From positions 18,928,001-18,992,000 of the forward strand of contig NC_092312.1 in NCBI RefSeq assembly GCF_036785885.1: a DNA stretch of 64,000 bases, read 5' to 3'. Source of the DNA: Coffea arabica. Taxonomy: Eukaryota > Streptophyta > Magnoliopsida > Gentianales > Rubiaceae. The notes under the pieces are model-generated. The model worked only from the letters and a program-made list of their open reading frames with translations. It did no database searches and was not told the DNA's origin. Position numbers and translations under genes: made by a program. How positions within the stretch are numbered: position 1 is the first letter of the stretch; the number at the start of each line of letters is the position of its first letter. Shown piece by piece: positions 12,667 through 24,492 of this stretch.

Positions 12667-15600
12667 TCAAAACAGCCGAAGGTAGCCTCCTCTTTCTGTT
12701 CTTTCACCAACTGATGTGGTTCTTCTAAGGAAGGATTTCCTGTTGAGAGACCAACTTCTCCTCATGGCCCGTCTCCTCCGCCACGCCATTATGCGACTGT
12801 AAAGGGCAGGGAAAATGAAACAGAGGAGAACAAGCCCTAGCATAGCCACACACAGCAACATCACATTACGGAACCCATCTTTCAACTCTGGTCTACTTTG
12901 TGCAGTCCAGGGTACCCCTCCCACATTCATCCCGAACACTAATATTTAACATCCACAAACGTTGGTTAGTGTTAGGTGCTGGAATATACAAAGATAATAG
13001 TACACCAAATTTCAATAGCACTGCATACAAGAAAAATCAAAGTCTGTATGAATGTCTGACCTCCAGTTATTACTGATAAAGGAAGAAATATGATGGAGAG
13101 GAATGAAAGATAGTATAATTTCCTGTTTATCTGCTCAGCCTGCCAGCTGTCCAGACCTTGTTGAATTGCACTGACACGATTGGCTATGAAGCCAACATTC
13201 TCCTTTAGTCTCCTAAGGCGTCCAACAAGCTCTTCAAGGGAATTAATGTCTTCATTAGCAAACCAATCTTTTGAAGCACACTTTTCCTTGACACGTGGAA
13301 AAACTTGCTGCCCATGTGCAATTACCTGCAGATCCAGTAAAGAAAATGGAAACCATAAGACACATAAAAACAATTGGTCTTTAGATGCCAAGTTACTCTC
13401 ATAAAAATAAAAGACATCCAATGCTTAGTTGAATTAATCCCATAAGCAAATTGTTACAAGTAAACAGCAGTTAAATTTGAATTTCTAAGGAAATATGGCA
13501 ACAAAATTGATCTGAAATTGGAAATCTAGATTAGACAAGCCTTAGAATGCTCTTGGCAAGATCTCAGCCACAGGCACTTAAATCATGTCTACTCCACTTG
13601 CTTAAATAGCATTTATAACCATAAACTAGGTAAGCTGTAGGACCTCCCTATGACCACAAAGGAATAATTCCCCTGTAAGTCTGCAGTCTCATTGTCAGAT
13701 TGATCTTTATTCGTTTTCCATCAGTTAGAAATGCATGCTTCTTACAAGGAGGGACTTGAACTTTGTTGTTAAAATAGCCTTATACTCCCAATTACACTTT
13801 CAATAATATTGGGCTTATTATAGAGGCAACCACTGATTTATAAGGAATAAAACATTCATGCATTTGTGAAAGAGGAAAACAGCTAATATAATGATAAAAT
13901 AATTTCCAAAATTAGTTACTTCAATCTCGACCAACAGGCTTCATTTGTCATTAATTTAGCAGATCCAAGCTCAAGAAGCTAAGTTAAGCTTTGCTCAAAT
14001 TTTGATCCCTCTTAATCGTAAAAGAGGAAGCTTTTTTTCTTATAAGCTTGACAAATTTTACAAGAAATCTTGATTTTTTCCTGCATGCTCTCATCTTTCC
14101 ATTCTAGTTTTCATGTTTTAATTAAACTCTGAGATTCTCAAAGCATGAACTAAATTCGATCCTACCTGCAGGAGACGCTGCAAATCAACATGCATTTTCG
14201 GGAATCTTCTGTCATCAAGCATTTGTTTCTTCAGAGCAAAACCACCTGCATTTTATTGAAGGATGGCTGAGTAGACCTATCATGAAAATTAGGATTAATA
14301 GAATCAACATATCATCAACAAAATTTCTAATCTATGAACAAAGTTTTGCTTCAAGCTCCTCTTTTATCTTAGATTCACCTATTACCACAAAGACCTAGCA
14401 ACAGGTATTAAAGATCCTTAGCATTGTCAATTTGGGCATCAATCCATAGATATAGATAAAAAGCATTAGCATTAGGAAAGCAAAGCTTGAGCCACTCAAG
14501 ATAAGAAATTGTATTTACATTCATGGAATAGTCACAACTTCAGAATAATTTTCTAACTACCAATTGCCAAAAAACTTAGCCAAACATTCTACTTCCAACA
14601 GATTGTTAGCTGTTTAAGTTGGAAAAAAAATAGAGTTAGGTCCAACTTGAAAAACAAATTGGTAGTACCTTAAAAAGTTCACAGTAGAAACCAAAGAATC
14701 TGTCAAGTATATATGTGAGATTTAGTACTAACATTTATGCCAGCCTTATTATGGTGGTAAAATAGACAACAATTCTGACATGCTGTGATTCTGACAACTA
14801 GAAATTAGAAAATAAACAAAGAAATTTAAAAAAAAAAAAAAGCAATTATATCAGTTGAACGGAATAATAATTTTCTGAATCTTCTAATAAATTCCAGTTT
14901 TGAGTGTCTGCTGGGATAGTTATCTAGATTCAGAAGATAAAACCCGCAGCAAGCAAGAAGTTCATCCTGAATACTGGCAAGGAAGTCTAAAAGTTTCTCC
15001 CCATCAAGAACTGAGGTACCATTCAACAGAGGTATCCGTAAGTCAGAATGATGATCACAATTTGCTACTGAATCATAAGTCAACAACAACAGATTAGTAG
15101 GTGGCATAATGCGCATGGAAACTCTTAGTATCATGGCCTTGCACATCGTATAAGTTTTATGTGTAACATACCTCTGTCCAATTCAAGCTCCAATGAATCC
15201 AACTCGATCTCAAGATTTGTCACAACATCTTGAAGATGATCCACATGTGTATCAACAATGTGAACAACAAGGTTTGAAACAGATTTGGGCACAGGATTAT
15301 CAGCTTCCTCAGAGTGATTCATTGTCAGTAGAAAATCAAGAACATGCTCCCCGATCACAATCCCATTCCTCTGTTTTTGTTCACCTCTTGTATAATTAGG
15401 ACTCTCCAATGCAGGAATCTCGGAGAGAAGAGATTCATTCGTTGGTGAAAAACCTAATCTTGGAACACGCCCTAATGACACAGTAATAACTGAATTTTGC
15501 GTAACTCTTGCAGCAATCCTAAATGTAAATTTGCTGGAGGAAGGTCCAGGTGAATTAACCCTAAATACTAGAGCTCCATCAACATGCCCACAAAATGGTC

Positions 15601-15928
15601 CATTGCTAACAAGTGAGAGAATGTCCTGGAGCTTTAGAGGTGGGCAAAGTACATCAATAAGGTACTGTGCAGATTGAGAAAGTTTTTGATTTCCCTTAGG
15701 AAGCTCCACATGGAACCAACAGAATTCCTTTCCTCTACCCTCTGCAAGATCCCATTCCTTGTTATAGTAATTCCCTTCGCCATCAAAGATGTAAGCTTTC
15801 TGCCTCACTGCACCCGGATAACGTAAGCTGTAGAAATGATTATTTCTAACAGGCATATCTGGCGATGGCTCCCTATCCAATTCGTCTGCCTCCATATCTG
15901 CATTTAGCCCTCCCCCAGTAAGCTCCAT
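12667..15928 (-). CDS. CorA-like magnesium transporter family protein
   Basis: There are four coding exons, 15928-15172, 14245-14166, 13325-13061 and 12938-12667, giving 458 codons (457 aa), all with GT-AG introns. The long N-terminal half (about residues 1-300) is soluble and resembles the plant CorA-like group typified by Arabidopsis At2g42950. A helical stretch follows, then the C-terminal pore region. The first membrane segment is LSFLSIIFLPLSVITG, followed directly by FGMN (residues 369-372), the GMN signature of CorA/Mrs2/Alr1 channels. A second segment is VMLLCVAMLGLVLLCFIF, and the tail is strongly basic (RRRRAMRRSW). Family knowledge makes it a likely divalent-cation, probably Mg2+, channel; specificity and membrane are not shown. 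The phenylalanine in place of the usual tyrosine before GMN is a mild departure. A 5'UTR intron lies at 16004-16410. Confidence 0.9.
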
Positions 15929-15975
15929 ATATTTCGTCGACCACTGACAAATGGGGATACGAAAGCTCCAATGTG

Positions 15976-16613
15976 CTAAGCACTCGTATAACTTGACGCC
16001 CTTCTGCAGTTTAAAGTAAAAATACGAATCAAAATGTCACTTCTATCGTATATTCCCCCAGCCTATTCAAAATCTAAAATCTAACTTACGTGAATCTAAC
16101 ACACCCACTTATAATCAAATCAAGAATTTCATTAACCGCTGAAAATTGAAACTCTATGATTAAATGCATCTTTTAGGGTCTATCCACCCTCAAATCAGCT
16201 ACCTTTTTTTTTTTTTTTTTTTTTTTTATCGATAAGCATGTAAAATAAGAACAATTCAACTATTTTAAAGCAAGCCCTTCATTCTTCACCTAGAAAAATG
16301 CTCAATTGATCTAAGCACCCAAGTCCTGAAATGACAACCAAGATTAAGAACACATTAAAAGAAAAAGGTAAAAGTTAAACAATAAGCACGAAAAGAGCCC
16401 ATAAACTTACGACTCTTGAGATGGGATTCTAATCTGCAATTGCCAAATGCTGTCTTTCTTCGGATAGACGATAATGTCAATTGGGCAAACGTCAAAAGAA
16501 AAAGCCAAGACAAGGAGGATGACACAGCAGAATAAATCCAATAAAGAATGACAAGAAATGTTCAACGCTTTGTGGTTCATGGGGGGTTTCCCTGAAACTT
16601 CATCGTTCCACAT
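15976..16613 (-). other. 5'UTR exons, UTR intron and spliced upstream ORF of the CorA-like gene
   Basis: A good donor (GTC then GTAAGT) ends a leader exon at 16411, and an acceptor (AAACTGCAG) starts the next exon at 16003, just upstream of the CorA ATG at 15928. After this splicing, an ATG at 16613 opens a 76-codon frame (67 codons in the leader exon) that stops at 15976 before the main ATG and in another frame. It is therefore an upstream ORF rather than an N-terminal extension. Transcription of 16613 itself is inferred. Confidence 0.45.
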
Positions 16614-17898
16614 AACTGTGGATAAAAATTTGAATTGTGTTATATTTAATAGTAAATAGCTGGATGATATAAAGCATCCCCACTGGCCAGTATTATTAAA
16701 TATTGGATAATCATTTCATCTTCTCTTAACAAATAAGAAGAGCCCTCTTCATTAAGTTAATTTCCCTGTGCTTCTACCTTTTTTATTTATTTGGCATACG
16801 GTTCAGTTGGTTGTTGACCAAGGGAATCAGTTAGTTAAAGTGATTTTCGCCCCTTTTCTTTTTTTTTTTTTTTTTGTTTGGTCTGAGATAATTTCATCTC
16901 ATTTCATTTTTTTAACTCAAAAAATACATCATTTATCCTAAAATACTTTTAAAAAAAATTAAAATTAATAATAATTATTATTTTTTTTAAGAGTAAGTAG
17001 AAGGTTCCAATTCAACACATCTCGCTTGCACTCAAAGAAAAATACTTACCCTTATGTGCATCCATTTTTACAATTTTTAGAATCTATAATCCTTCACAAC
17101 TTTTGATGGAAAATATATTTCGAGTTCCGTTATTGCCCAAATTTTCTCTCTTCGGCCTTTCTTGTTGGATGAAGAGCCCTACCTACTCAGATGGTGGCGC
17201 ATGTCTTTCAGATTTCAAGTGCTTTTGAAGTGACGATGATGACCAAAAAAGAAAAAGAAAAAGAAAAAAAAAGTCCTAAAATTATTGGGCCTGCATAATT
17301 TCTTTTGAAAGGGTTGGTGCCCAATAACTTGGTACTATATTTTTCGGAAGGCTCTGCGGGCCAATGACCGCATAGTTATTGGCCCATAAACCTAGCCAAT
17401 GAGTCAGACGTGACGTTAGTCACTGTTGGTTAGTTATGGGCTGAAGTCGGTGTTTAGTAGGACTGGATCAATGGATCAATGTGGAGTATGAGGAGTTGTC
17501 CATCTCACACTTACCGTATGACCTGCACTATTAACCACTCAAAGTCCACAGGGAAAAAGAAAAAAAAAAATCTAGAGCAATTTGTGACAAAATTACTATT
17601 CTTTAATTCCTGGTTAGTTATGCATTCATCTGTCACAATTACTATTGTCAGAAAACAAGAAAAATTGGAAAACTATAGCAATTCCTTCCCTAAAACCAAA
17701 ATCGAAAAAAAGATATTATGAGCAGGAAATGTGAGTTGATTCCATCACTTCGTAATTTGTACGGTAATAAAATACGACTCAAAGTCGTGGCAAATTTATT
17801 TGCTTCTAATTAATAAACCATTGATGGCTGAACATAGTTATTGAATAGTTATTAAATTTGATCTAATTTAGCAGTTGAACTATTTGACCCAGTGATTT

Positions 17899-18185
17899 GG
17901 GCAGGATCAAATTCCTAGTTTGACCGAACAGGGAATGGCTTCGGTCAGACCTAGTGTAATTTGCTTGACTCAGCAGTTTAACCAAGAATTGAGAGATTGG
18001 AAGAGTTCTCCATTGGGCGGGATCAATCAAATTCGGCCTTGACTTAGCTAAATTGATTCAATCAAATCTAAGGCAATTCGCTTAGCTTAGCGATTTAACC
18101 GAGAATTAAGAACTCGGATGAGCTCTTCGCGGCTTGATCAATCTTAAACTAGGCATTGGGCGGGATCGATCAAATTCTCCATGAC
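17899..18185. repeat. degenerate ~120-140 bp tandem repeat, 2.2 units
   Basis: Units begin GGGC(A/G)GGATCAA near 17899, 18015 and 18158. They share TTTAACC(A/G)AGAATT(G/A)AGA and a following GAG(T/C)TCT block. The first two units are full length (about 116 and 143 bp); the third is cut after about 28 bp. Confidence 0.6.
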
Positions 18186-18529
18186 TGGAATAGAGGATTC
18201 CCTTGATTTTTCTTGCGAAGGTGCATATTCAAAGTCGTCGTGCGATATTCCCTCTTTTCTTCTCGATTCATGCAGAAGTCTTACAAAAGGCTGTAGCCGA
18301 AATCTATACCGCTGGACCAAAAGTGAGGATGGTAGGAAAAAAGATTCAGGAATTGGGCATCAGTTCACTGACTCGGGCGGATGATGCAATTGGACGTTGA
18401 AAGTTGCAGCCGGACAGCCGAATTCTCCCTGTAGCTATTCACATTTGCCACTTGTATGATAAGCATTGCCAGTTCAACTTAGCAGTAATCACATTAGAAA
18501 AATGAAAAGCAAACAAAAATTGATAGAGA

Positions 18530-18680
18530 CCCCTCGGGTTGGCTCCGCTGGTGTCGGGGGTGTCTCCTTAGGTCATGGTACAGTGTGATCGCGATTCGAT
18601 CCCTGTTTATCGTCTCGTGTCTTCTGGGAGGTAGGGGCACAAGCGAAGTGGAAATAGTAGGGCCCGAAAATATAATCCCA
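18530..18680 (+). mobile_element. tRNA-derived SINE-like element
   Basis: The sequence TGGCTCCGCTGGTG (from 18540) resembles an RNA polymerase III A box. GATTCGATCCC at 18593-18603 resembles a B box. They are about 42 bp apart, as in tRNA genes and tRNA-derived plant SINEs. No cloverleaf with paired acceptor stems can be drawn, so it is not a tRNA gene. The 3' end is not clear and no target duplication was confirmed. Confidence 0.5.
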
Positions 18681-19196
18681 AACTAACATATAAGAGTCGT
18701 TAATAATGACAGTACATGCAGACAAGTCCATACTACTACTGTACCTGTTCCTCGATCGGGTTCATGCAGATAATTATGAAGCCTTGGTTGGTTTCGTGAT
18801 AGCTACTCGCTGCGTGCTACAAAGACATACCTACTTCCATTTTCACGCAAATAAAAAAAATGGAAGTCGAAGTAGCTAGAGCATCAATTGTTCTTTCTAA
18901 TTTTCTCATATATTTTACTCTATTAATACTAGTTTTGGTGTTAAGAAATCGAAGTCGAAGTAGTTACAGCATGCATTGTTCTTTCTTAATTTCCTGATAC
19001 ATTCCTCTACTAATACTAGTTTTAGTGTTATGTTTAGTGCTCCAACTAGAACATTTGACTAATAGCTTACCATATTTGTTGATAAAGATGCACGTTAAAT
19101 TTGGATACAATTAATAAGTTGATAAACCAATTACCCTTATAAAAAAAATAAATGAATTTATAATAAGGACAAACACAAAAACAAAGCAAACTATCT

Positions 19197-19471
19197 TAGG
19201 CCTTGTTTGATAACGTAATTCAGTACTTAAATTTAATATATTCAGACGCGTTTAATAACAAAAAATTGAACATCTAAATTAATCATGTGCCACTGAATTT
19301 CCTGGTCAAAACTTGCTTTCAAAAATAAATGATAAACTATTCACTTACCACTGAATTAAATATACACTTAAATATATTTGATTTAATACTTAACGATTCA
19401 ATAATAATTTAATTGATTCAAACTTTAGATTTTAATTTTTAAATTTCAATTTTATCAAACGCAACCTTAAT
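19197..19471. mobile_element. MITE, GTTTGATAA terminal family (copy 1)
   Basis: The left end AGGCCTTGTTTGATAA and right end TTATCAAACGCAACCTTA are inverted repeats bounding about 275 bp of non-coding AT-rich sequence. Internal blocks such as AATTCAGTACTTAAAT and CACTGAATT(T/A) recur in the related elements at 24029 and 24273. It resembles the hAT-type MITEs that are abundant in eudicot genomes. Confidence 0.7.
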
Positions 19472-20189
19472 CAGACTTGCAAAGTCGTACTCGGGGATGG
19501 CTTCATCAAATTTGGGCCTAATTCCAAAACTAAGAATCTTGTGTTTGCCGGTCTAAAAGATGCACATACCATTTTTTTTTTCTTTTTTTCAAGCCCAAAG
19601 GACTTTTGATATTTGGACAAACCTAAATTCCGTGAAAATCCATAAAAGCCGGCAACTTTTGAGGGTCTCACAGAAGACTTATCTACTCTACCCCAAAGCC
19701 CGATGTAGGATATCAACCTCCACAATGAGCCTGCCCCGAAGGGCGAGACCTAACTAGACCCGATACTAAGAAAGGTGCACATACCATTTGATTTACTAAG
19801 AAAGGTGGCAAGACGTGGGGGTAGATGCCGGAATAGAGAATCTCATCTCCCCAACGATGAAATGTCAGGAGTAATGCTTGTCAGTGTCAGAAGGTCTCAA
19901 ATCCTAAACCCTAAAAAGTATAAAAAGGGGCGTTGGCTTGTGAATATGAGCAGCAGTAACGGTAATGGTCCCCTATGGGCACCATGACTAGGTGGCTAAA
20001 TTTGGAATTTCACCTTAACATATTAGTATAGTACAGATTGAGTTGGGTTAGTGGAACATTGGTCTTGTTGCCTTACTACGTGGAAGCAATTGGAGGCTGG
20101 TGAAGTTGCATGTCATTTAGTGTTTTTTGTCCTGGCAATCTCTTCTTCCCACCTATGTTTAAAACTATGTAGCCCATCTATTTTTTGTA

Positions 20190-20997
20190 TAGATGTATCA
20201 AAATGGGTGATTTGGACGAATTTGGATTGATTAAAATGAGTAATTAGTATAAATAAGTCAATCCATTTATACTCATTTAATTAGATGGGTATAAATGGAT
20301 AAGTTAAAAAATAAATTGGGTAATCTAATTATCCATTTATAATCCATTTATTTTAATTTTTGTAAACTCATTTAAATTCGTTTTTGCAAACTAACTTATC
20401 AATTTATACTACCCTTTGCACCCATCATTAGTTTTAAATATTTACGTATAATGTTCAACAAGCCAATTATCAATTTTTTTCCATCCGTACTCTATGTCAC
20501 AAAATTACATACTATTTAATAATTGAACAATAAAAATATAAAAATTTGAATTAAGTACTATAAAAGTTAACAGAAAAACTTAATCAAAAAATTTGAACTC
20601 CTAGCATTTTTTTTGTATGTAAATTTAAATTTTTATTTTAAAAAAAAAGTAGGAAAAGAGGCTAAAACTTGCCATAAATTGGTAATGCTAAAAAATGATC
20701 AAGTTAACAAACTAAGATAAAATAAAATGATAAGATAAAACCAACAAATAATAATAATAATGAAACAAAATTAGTTAACATCGTGACAAAATGAAGAATT
20801 TGAAAACAAAATGGGTGGGAGAAGACAATACTAAATAGATTAATTGGATTTGAAGGGTTATCCAATAATATTGATTTATAAATGGATATTATTGGGTAAC
20901 CTATTTATACCCATATGCAAAAATTGAAAATATTCATATCCATTTATTCATGAGCAGGTATAGATAAATTTAGTTAAATGGATTTGTTTGTCACCTA
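20190..20997. mobile_element. hAT-like non-autonomous element
   Basis: The left end TAGATGTATCAAAATGGGTG resembles the TAG(G)GTGTCAAAATGGGT ends of plant hAT elements. The right end in reverse complement reads TAGGTGACAAACAAATCC. Subterminal regions carry many ATTTATACCCAT / ATGGGTATAAAT motifs in both orientations. The interior (about 808 bp total) is AT-rich and non-coding. A clean 8-bp target duplication is not visible. Confidence 0.5.
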
Positions 20998-22146
20998 TAA
21001 TTTTGCAATAGCTATTAACATTAGTTTTCTATCATGCAACCATCTACTTTTGCTAAGGTAAATAGTGCTTTTGTCTACGGCTCTTCGTTTGAGCTTTGCA
21101 TCCTGTAATAATCAACTTTTGATAACGCACAAACTACTACAAATCAATGTACCTAAGTATTCTGAACTCCACTCTTCCATCATCAAATTCATTCACATCC
21201 ACTCTTAACTCCGTACGCACAACTAACACTGTTATAAAAAACTGGGCACCCTCATGGATCTCATGAGACACGAACAAACTAGTATGCATAAACAAGGGAG
21301 TTAATTTATCACGTAGTATTGTACGTATGATGGACGTTCCCTTCTTCCTTTGTAAGAAAATTTCTTCAACAACAAATCAATAGCTCAAGACAAATTATCT
21401 GTGCATAATTAGGATGACCCAAAAAAAAAAAAGAAAAGAAAGAAAGAGCATCTGTTTTACAGCTGCGTGGCATTTACCGTAGCCCTTATATTCTTGGGTA
21501 AGAAAAAAGACGATTGATATTACACTTTTCTAAACCAACAAATAACAGAAGCCAATTTTCTTGCATTAGAAAAACGACAACTGCCACTAGATATTCCAAT
21601 CTTCCGTATCAATAATGCTCTATAGTTTGAGCAGTTAATGAACATTTGCTTTTTCTCCAAAAAATAAAAAATAAAATAAAATAATGCTCTATAGTTTGAA
21701 TCCAGGAGAAAGTTTCCCAAGAAATAACTAGCTAGGGAAACCACAAGTACTCTTGACAGTTTACTAATTGAATGGTTGCTTTCATCTTGAAAACGAAGTA
21801 CTACTACTAGTTAATAATTGCATCACATATTCTCGTAGATATGGGAATTCGGTGACTTTTCTTTTGTTTCCTTATTATTGGTATTATTATTGTGAGACAG
21901 CTGATACATGTAACTACGTTCTAAAACAGACCGTGAGAAATATAAAATACTTCTTCTTTCTTTTTTTCTTTTTTTTTTCTCTTGCTTTTATTAAAATTAA
22001 CTATGTTGCTTGGACCCATGCTTATTAGTATGAGATTAAGGCTTCATGAGGACAGCACGACAAAAGGTTGCTAGTGTTTATTAATGATGACAAGGTCCGA
22101 TTGTGTATTTGTTGGGAACCCGATATCAGGGTTGGAACTGGAATAT

Positions 22147-22298
22147 TAAGGCCATGCTTGGATTGCTTGTTTCCATCGGAAAATATTATCGTTTTTCGTG
22201 ATCATATTTTCCTATCACCTTTTTCTCTCACGTATATCAAATCGTTACAGTAATTTTTCCATGAAAAATGACGAAAAATACAATCCAAACACAACCTA
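22147..22298. mobile_element. short MITE with TAA target duplication (PIF/Harbinger-like)
   Basis: The terminal repeats GGCCATGCTTGGATTG and CAATCCAAACACAACC bound a roughly 146-bp core and are flanked by TAA on both sides, the target size of PIF/Harbinger elements. A related terminal sequence (CAATCCAAACGGGGCCTTA) occurs near 40410-40428, inside intron 4 of the DHH-like gene. Confidence 0.6.
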
Positions 22299-23116
22299 AA
22301 TTTTGGGAATGTTTGGATAGCAAATTATTATTTCAAATAATATTTTGCTTGTATCATAAATATATTTTTCAACTCACCTTTTAATATTTTTAATTATTTT
22401 TTGATCTCACATACATCGCATCATAAAAAAAAAGTGTTATAATGATTATTTCAAGTAATATTTCAAATAAGTACATCACATCATCATGTGTTAATTAATG
22501 CCCAAACTGTTCATGGTATTCATTCCTTAATTATTTATTTTTCCACCACTGGACAACTTACAATCTGATTACATTTATGATTGACTGGATAAACATTGTT
22601 GACCGGCACGTGCCTAATGGAGCCTAGGACCAAGCCGTCAATGTCAATTGCTCATGTCCCATGACTGGTCTAACCATTATGTCCTCCCCGGCCTCCGCCC
22701 TTTATTTTGTTTATTTTAATTTTTTTAATTTATTTTTGATGAAAAAAGGTTCGTGCTTAGATACCTTCGAGATTCAGTGGAGATGTGAAACTTGGGAATT
22801 TAGTGCGAGGGCCAAATGCAATTTTGCCCCCAATGATAAATTTCCAGTTTCTTTTCTATCCATGATAGTAAAAACAATCAGGTAATTGCCTCGGGAAGTA
22901 TATGCACAAGTCGCATTATCTCTCCAATTATCAATTTAGGAAAAAGGAATTGTCCCTACAAGCGAGTTGATGGATAATGATTAAGAAATTATTATGGAGA
23001 AAAGACGAACCCAACCCAACGGCATCCAAAAGTCAAGCCATGATAAATAACGGTTTAGTTGAATTGTTATTTGCGTGATACAATTAACCAATCATTCGGC
23101 ACGGCACTCTTATCTA

Positions 23117-23824
23117 TGGATGGCAATGGGGCGGGGCTCCTTTCCCATCCCCTGGTTCGTTGTCAAATAACTCCCCCCGTCCCTCGTCCATTGCCTCCCG
23201 TCCCGTTTCCCCCGCTGTCCCCATGGTCCCCCGCGTAAAAAGAAATTAATTTATCATAAAATATTCATTTACAATAATTCACTGAAATTTTTATTAGGTT
23301 ACACTTGATTGTCTCTTTATGTATATCTGACTTTTCAGTTACCGGCCCATCTCCTGACCGAAATATATCATTTGAAGTTATTTCAGCAATATACATATAT
23401 CCATGGCTATCTTTTTTTTTTATATATAATACTAAAATCTTAAACCATTTAATTACCGTAAAATGAGTATTAGTGCATAAGATGCCAGAAATTTATATTC
23501 AAAGCCATAACATAGCTTTACAGTAACATAGAGCTTTTCCCATCAAGTAATAGCATTCACAGGTCTCCTGAACTAATTGGCTAAAGATGACCCCCATCAT
23601 AATAAGTTATATCCATGACTATCTAAAAAGATTGAACAACTCAAAAAATTATGCACACAAAAGCCTAGTACATGAAGCAAAAAAAAAAAAAAAACAGAAG
23701 CAAGTCTATACGAAAAGCAAAAACTCCTCGTATGTCCAAGCATTTTTGAGAACTAACAGGAGAGAGGAATAATTCCCAAACACTAATCAAAAATACCTTG
23801 AACAGTTAGGAGTTTTGTTACTTT

Positions 23825-23855
<31 letters not shown>

Positions 23856-24002
23856 TTTATGCGAGGGATGGGACAGGTGTATGTTGCCCCATCTCTCGCC
23901 CCGTTTTAAGGTGGGGGTAAATATTTTGCCCCTGCCCCTGCCCCTGCCCCCGCCCCCGCCCCAATTGTATCCCCGCGGGCATCCACCCCCATTATCATCC
24001 CT
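23117..24002. mobile_element. hAT-like element with GC-rich ends
   Basis: The left end GGATGGCAATGGGGCGGGGC and the right end in reverse complement (GGATGATAATGGGGGTGGATG) form imperfect inverted repeats around about 886 bp. Both ends are unusually G+C-rich for this window. At 23860-23990 there is a run of GCCCCT/GCCCCCGC units, while the middle is AT-rich. This organisation matches the plant hAT-type elements beginning 'GGATGGCAATGGGGCGGG'. No transposase is encoded. Confidence 0.55.
23827..23855. repeat. (TA)n microsatellite
   Basis: A perfect TA run of about 29 bp inside the hAT-like element at 23117-24002. Confidence 0.9.
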
Positions 24003-24028
24003 ACTCTTACCTCCTCTTTAATAATTCA

Positions 24029-24246
24029 ATTCAACTTGCGTTTGATAAAATTGAAATTTAAAATATGAATTTATTAAATTATTAAATTATTAAATTTGAT
24101 ACATTTATGTATATATCACATTAAGTAATAAGTAAATAATTTATTACTTATTTATGGGAGCAAGTTTTGTCTAGAAAATTCAGTGCTACTTAATTAATTC
24201 AAATATTCAATTTTAAATACTGAGTTGAGTTATCAAACAGGGCTTT
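24029..24246. mobile_element. MITE, GTTTGATAA terminal family (copy 2)
   Basis: The left end AACTTGCGTTTGATAA and right end TTATCAAACAGGGCTT bound about 218 bp that is similar to the MITE at 19197 in inverse orientation (for example GGGAGCAAGTTTTGTCTAGA matches the complement of the other copies). It lies 26 bp from copy 3. Confidence 0.65.
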
Positions 24247-24272
24247 AAATATAATGGTTCAATGTTAACATG

Positions 24273-24492
24273 TTAAGACGGGTTTGATAATAAAAAATAA
24301 AACATCTGAATTAATTAAATGACACTAAATTTTCTAAACAAAATTCGTTAAAAAATTAAGTGACAAGCCATTCGCTTATCACTAAATATAATATACATTC
24401 AAATGATATTAGATTTAGTACTTAATTATTCAATTATTTAATAGAATCAGATTTTACATCTTAAACTCCATTTTTATCAAATGTGCCCTTAG
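24273..24492. mobile_element. MITE, GTTTGATAA terminal family (copy 3)
   Basis: The left end TAAGACGGGTTTGATAA and right end TTATCAAATGTGCCCTTA bound about 220 bp related to copies 1 and 2. It has the same orientation as copy 1 and the opposite orientation to its neighbour, so the two adjacent MITEs could form a long hairpin. Confidence 0.65.

Noticed and set aside
18530-18620. Possible tRNA gene
   Set aside because: A- and B-box-like motifs are present, but no acceptor stem, anticodon arm or proper cloverleaf can be formed; a SINE fits better.
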